Below are positions 6,551 to 8,969 of a DNA stretch of 8,969 nucleotides, in pieces. Positions within the stretch are counted from its first letter, which is position 1, and each line of letters opens with the position of its first letter. The position numbers and the translations under genes are program-made. The notes beneath the pieces are model-generated. The model did not search any database, was not told where the DNA came from, and was given only the letters and a program-made list of their open reading frames with translations. This DNA is from an uncultured Collinsella sp. (GTDB taxonomy: Bacteria; Actinomycetota; Coriobacteriia; Coriobacteriales; Coriobacteriaceae), in assembly GCA_900754525.1 (NCBI GenBank), contig CAAEDE010000054.1:1-8969 (forward strand), written 5' to 3'.

Positions 6551-6639
6551 GTGTTCTGACGGCTTTTCTCACTTTAAATGCACTAATATTGGAGACGCGA
6601 TATCTTGCTCTTACGGGTCTCAAACAGAATGGGGCTGCC

Positions 6640-7119
6640 ATGGCTCAACCCAGGATCCTTCTTACACGTATCGATGACCGGTTTATTTACGGGCAAGACG
6701 TTGAGCTGTGGAACGAGGCCGTAGGTACTAACCTCGTCCTGGTCGTCAACGACGAGATCGCCGCGGACGCTCGCAAGTGGGCCCCTATGAGGGTGGCGAC
6801 GCCCGATGGCGTCTGGACAAGGTTTTTCTCGGTGCAAAGGACCATCGACATCATTCATACCGCAACGCCGCGTCAATTGATCTTGATCATGGTGGCCTCA
6901 CCCGCCGATGCGCTCGCGCTGGTTAAGGGTGGTGTGCCGATCACCAAGATCAGCATTGGCCATATGCAGGCAGGGGAGGGCAAGCGCCCCATAACGCCCG
7001 CAGTTGCCGTGGACGACACAGACGTCGCTGCTCTCAGAGAGCTGCAAAAGCTCGGCATAGAACTAGAAATCCGCTACCTCCCCAGCTCCAACCCCGACCC
7101 CATCCAGCTAGTCATTTAA
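6640..7119 (+). CDS. Stand-alone mannose/sorbose-family PTS IIB protein lacking the active-site histidine
   Basis: This 159-aa protein covers a full PTS IIB domain of the mannose/fructose/sorbose class, which normally takes phosphate from IIA on a histidine and passes it to the sugar at the IIC/IID membrane pair. The family opening is RxDxRLIHGQV; here residues 10-20 read RIDDRFIYGQD, so Tyr17 (codon TAC at 6688-6690) replaces the phosphorylated His, and the following Val is Asp. The rest is well preserved, including VVNDEIA (34-40), a central segment with KGGVPITKISIGHM, and the closing LRELQKLGIELEIRYLPS. ATG at 6640 is chosen because family homology starts directly after it; GGGG at 6631-6634 is a weak ribosome binding site, and the in-frame TTG at 6589 has no family-like sequence after it. 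No IIA, IIC or IID gene is nearby. It therefore may be regulatory or sugar-sensing rather than a phosphotransfer protein. A weak TAATAT at 6584-6589 could be its -10. Confidence 0.9.
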   Translation: MAQPRILLTRIDDRFIYGQDVELWNEAVGTNLVLVVNDEIAADARKWAPMRVATPDGVWTRFFSVQRTIDIIHTATPRQLILIMVASPADALALVKGGVPITKISIGHMQAGEGKRPITPAVAVDDTDVAALRELQKLGIELEIRYLPSSNPDPIQLVI

Positions 7120-7143
7120 GAACGTCCCCAATGGCTAGGTAGC

Positions 7144-7177
7144 AAAACGCCCGTCGGCGGTGGTGTCGGCGGGCGTT
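7144..7177 (-). terminator. Terminator downstream of galM, possibly shared with the IIB gene
   Basis: AACGCCCG (7146-7153) pairs with CGGGCGTT (7170-7177) and the stem continues inward with G-C and G-T pairs. On the - strand the stem runs into TTTTGCT, a short T-run, 27 nt after the galM stop. The + strand has no T-run, so termination of the IIB transcript here would be less efficient. Confidence 0.65.
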
Positions 7178-7203
7178 GCTGTGCGATATGTCGCGCTGTG
7201 GGC

Positions 7204-8256
7204 TTAGTGCCTCATAAAGTGGTATTCGATCACATTGCTGTAGGGGTGACCCGGGCCCACAATGCCCTGCGGGAACAGCGGCTGGTGCGGCGTGTCGGGG
7301 TACATCTCTGCCTCGAGGGCAAAGCCGGCGCCCCAGCTATAGTTGGCATCGTCCTTGGCGTGCTCGTCGCCCAGCCAGTTGCCGGTGTAGAGCTGCACGC
7401 CAGGGGCGGTGGTGTAGTAGTCAAGCTCACGACCGGTCCACATCTCCTCGACGTGCATCGCGCGGCGCAGGTTGCGGCCGTACTGATAGCCATCGATGCA
7501 CAGACAGTGATCGTAGCCACGGGCCTGCTTAATCTGCGGGTCGTCGGCCTCCATGCCGGGTGCAACGGGGCACAGCTCACGGAAGTCAAACGGCGTACCC
7601 TCGACGGGAGCGATCTCGCCGGTAGGAATGTTCTGGTCGTCGATGGGCAGGTAGTGGGCAGCGTTAGCAACAAAGAAGTGCTCGCAGTCCATGCCGGCGT
7701 TATGGCCGGCAAGGTTAAAGTACGTGTGGTTGGTCATGGACACGTACGTGGCGCGGTCGCTCTCGCAGCTATATTCGATACGGAAGCGGCCGGTGCGCGT
7801 CACGGTAAACACGGCCGTAAAGGTGCGGTTGCCGGGCAGGCCCAACTCGCCATCCTCAAGCGAGGTGGTCATGCACACAGCATTGTGGACCTCGTCGAGT
7901 TCAACATCCCACACGCGCTTGTGCAGGCCATGCTCAAGATCGCTGTGCAGGTTGTTGGCGCCCTCGTTGGCGGGCATATGCCAGTCCGTGCCAGCAATGG
8001 TGATCGTTGCACCTGCAGTGCGGTTGGCCACGGGGCCGATGGTCGCGCCAAAGCAAGCGGGGTTGTCAAAGTAATCCTCGAGCTTATCGAAGCCCAGCAC
8101 CACATCGCGCACGTTGCCGGGGATGTCGGGCACGTCGATGCCCAACACGGTGGCGCCATAGTCCATAATGCGAACGCAGATCTCGGGCCCGTTGAGGGTG
8201 TAACGATGAACGGGGGTACCGCACGGCGCGGTGCCGAAAAGCTCGGAAGTGATCAT
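7204..8256 (-). CDS. galM: Aldose 1-epimerase (galactose mutarotase)
   Basis: This cytoplasmic enzyme interconverts alpha and beta anomers of aldoses, mainly galactose and glucose, feeding the Leloir pathway after lactose or galactoside cleavage. The 350-aa protein has the usual length of the family. Key residues are present: NR at 78-79, catalytic-site H104 in NNLHS, catalytic acid H177 in TNHTYFNL, substrate-binding D249 in RGYDH, and catalytic base E315 in GFALEAE. The downstream block MYPDTPHQPLFP (318-329) is also typical. The start is ATG at 8256: AGGAA at 8265-8261 lies 4 nt upstream and the family-like sequence begins right there. The longer frame up to 8316 adds 20 residues unlike the family and is not preferred. 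It is divergent from a DeoR/LacR-type repressor, which probably controls it. No signal peptide is visible, and the gene appears intact. Confidence 0.95.
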   Translation of the reverse strand: MITSELFGTAPCGTPVHRYTLNGPEICVRIMDYGATVLGIDVPDIPGNVRDVVLGFDKLEDYFDNPACFGATIGPVANRTAGATITIAGTDWHMPANEGANNLHSDLEHGLHKRVWDVELDEVHNAVCMTTSLEDGELGLPGNRTFTAVFTVTRTGRFRIEYSCESDRATYVSMTNHTYFNLAGHNAGMDCEHFFVANAAHYLPIDDQNIPTGEIAPVEGTPFDFRELCPVAPGMEADDPQIKQARGYDHCLCIDGYQYGRNLRRAMHVEEMWTGRELDYYTTAPGVQLYTGNWLGDEHAKDDANYSWGAGFALEAEMYPDTPHQPLFPQGIVGPGHPYSNVIEYHFMRH

Positions 8257-8308
8257 TTGGTTCCTAACATCGAGGTATTTCCGACAAACTGTAGCGCGAA
8301 CAGGCGAG

Positions 8309-8314
8309 ATTATC
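8309..8314 (-). promoter_or_regulatory. Possible galM -10 element
   Basis: GATAAT on the - strand matches the -10 consensus at 5 of 6 positions and would give a leader of about 45 nt before the galM ATG. No good -35 box is found, so activation or a weak promoter is possible. It abuts the inverted repeat at 8312-8359. Confidence 0.25.
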
Positions 8315-8359
8315 ACTACACCCCACTAAAGCAGGGGGTATTTTTCTCAAAAAAGTGAT
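8312..8359. promoter_or_regulatory. Nested inverted repeat between galM and the repressor gene, possible operator
   Basis: ATCACT (8312-8317) is mirrored by AGTGAT (8354-8359), and inside it ACCCC (8320-8324) by GGGGT (8335-8339). The + strand continues from the inner arms into TATTTTT, which looks like a terminator, but no + strand gene precedes it. Its place over the likely galM promoter and next to a DeoR-type gene suits an operator. Both readings are inference. Confidence 0.4.
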
Positions 8360-8401
8360 GATTGGAGCTGTGCGGGCGTTCATTTCTGACGCGCGCGAGT
8401 C

Positions 8402-8410
8402 TGATACAAT
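8402..8410 (+). promoter_or_regulatory. Probable promoter (extended -10) of the repressor gene
   Basis: TGATACAAT is an extended -10 (TG, one base, then TACAAT, 5 of 6 to consensus). The region 16-18 nt upstream (8381-8388) gives no convincing -35. The leader to the GTG start would be about 45 nt. Confidence 0.4.
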
Positions 8411-8450
8411 TTGTTCGTTATTGTTTGAATTGACGTGAGCGTGGAACAGC

Positions 8451-8455
8451 GAGGA
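8451..8455 (+). promoter_or_regulatory. Ribosome binding site that selects the GTG start at 8462
   Basis: GAGGA ends 6 nt before GTG 8462. Two in-frame GTG codons further upstream (8435 and 8441) lack such a site, and the family-typical start (IKAERQ) begins at 8462. Confidence 0.7.
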
Positions 8456-8461
8456 CTCATC

Positions 8462-8969
8462 GTGATTAAAGCGGAGCGACAGGATAAGGTTCGGCAGCTG
8501 CTCGAGGAACAGGGAACGGTCTCGGTCAAGGAGATTTCGGATGCGTTAGGTGTCTCGGATATGACGATCCGCCGTGACCTTGAGGAGCTTGCGAGCCTGG
8601 GCGAGATCGAGCGCGTGCACGGCGGAGCCCGCAGTGCGCAGAGCCGTCCACACGCTATGCTGCGCCATGAGTATTCGCACAGCGAAAAGCGCACGAAGCA
8701 TGCCGAGGAAAAGTTGCAGATTGCGCGCCGTTCTGTGGAGCTTATCGAGGAAGGCTCGACCATCTTTTTGGGCACGGGCACCACGGTTGAGCAGATGGCC
8801 TCGATGCTGCCGGCGTTTCGCCTGCGCATTGTGACCAATTCGCTTTCGGTGTTTAACCTGCTCGAGGCGCGCGAAGACTGCGAACTGTGCCTGGTGGGCG
8901 GCGTGTACCGCCGCCGCACTGCCGCCTTTGTGGGCCCCACGGCCGAGGACACCTTGCGCGCACTGGGGA
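8462..8969 (+). CDS. DeoR-family sugar-responsive repressor, LacR-like, N-terminal part
   Basis: This is a DNA-binding regulator of sugar use; family members bind operators with an N-terminal helix-turn-helix and respond to sugar phosphates through a C-terminal domain. The first 169 residues are visible and the gene runs off the right edge. The winged helix-turn-helix occupies about 1-57 and includes VSVKEISDALGVS (20-32), the recognition helix MTIRRDL (34-40) and the wing VHGGAR (52-57). The effector domain begins with IFLGTGTTVEQMA (101-113) and VTNSLSVFNLL (124-134), followed by LVGGVYRRRTAAFVG (144-158). The GTG-rich loop without the aspartate of many DeoR proteins, and the FVG block, resemble LacR of lactose/tagatose-6-phosphate systems, but the effector cannot be fixed from sequence. 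It is divergent from galM with a possible shared operator. The start is GTG, chosen by its ribosome binding site. Confidence 0.93.
   Translation, partial: MIKAERQDKVRQLLEEQGTVSVKEISDALGVSDMTIRRDLEELASLGEIERVHGGARSAQSRPHAMLRHEYSHSEKRTKHAEEKLQIARRSVELIEEGSTIFLGTGTTVEQMASMLPAFRLRIVTNSLSVFNLLEAREDCELCLVGGVYRRRTAAFVGPTAEDTLRALG

Noticed and set aside
6589..6591. TTG as the PTS IIB start
   Set aside because: The 17 extra residues are unlike the family, there is no ribosome binding site, and a possible -10 element overlaps it.
6286..6641. Open frames on both strands across tRNA-Thr
   Set aside because: They read through a complete tRNA and its terminator; peptides of this kind are well-known artefacts of tRNA genes.
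7198..8358. A 386-codon + strand open frame opposite galM
   Set aside because: It mirrors the galM coding strand; galM has all catalytic residues and a ribosome binding site, while the antisense product is low-complexity in V, A and G and matches no family.
8380..8952. A 190-codon - strand open frame at the right edge
   Set aside because: It is opposite the DeoR-type repressor, whose helix-turn-helix is clear, and is a serine/arginine-rich shadow.
1..8969. CRISPR arrays or insertion sequences
   Set aside because: No regularly spaced direct repeats, transposase motifs or terminal inverted repeats are visible.

Overview
The window looks like a piece of a moderately high-GC Actinobacteria-type gut genome, most likely Collinsella or a relative in the Coriobacteriia. 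This is inferred from base composition (about 50-65% GC by hand count), gene families, protein style and a tRNA gene with encoded CCA. No 16S rRNA or other decisive marker is present, so the placement is moderate-confidence.

Positions 1-5719 form a defence-type operon on the + strand: the C-terminal part of a type III restriction-modification methyltransferase (Mod), the complete type III helicase-endonuclease (Res), a GIY-YIG nuclease-domain protein with an unrecognised C-terminal half, and a DUF4268-type protein with a PD-(D/E)XK-like N-terminal region. Mod-Res and Res-GIY gaps are 3 nt, and GIY-DUF4268 overlap by 4 nt. A perfect 14-bp hairpin with a T-tract closes the unit. Mod and Res are the known pair. 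The two added putative nucleases make this more than a textbook type III system and are the best candidate for something undescribed.

Positions 5720-6482 look like an island edge. On the - strand there is a 62-aa ribbon-helix-helix-like small protein with a strong ribosome binding site. A second, convincingly protein-like frame follows it but lacks a usable start codon. An apparently non-coding stretch holds two strong hairpins that could be a small RNA on the + strand. Then come a tRNA-Thr(CGT) terminator and the tRNA-Thr gene on the - strand. The defence operon lies on the 3' side of the tRNA, where mobile islands usually insert, but no integrase or repeated tRNA end is in view.

Positions 6483-8969 are sugar-metabolism genes: a stand-alone mannose/sorbose-family PTS IIB protein whose phosphorylatable histidine is replaced by tyrosine, an intact aldose 1-epimerase (galM, - strand), and divergently the start of a DeoR/LacR-type repressor that runs off the right edge. 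A nested inverted repeat lies between galM and the repressor, over the likely galM promoter, and is a plausible operator. The repressor, epimerase and IIB suggest a galactose, lactose or amino-sugar theme, but the substrate cannot be read from this window.
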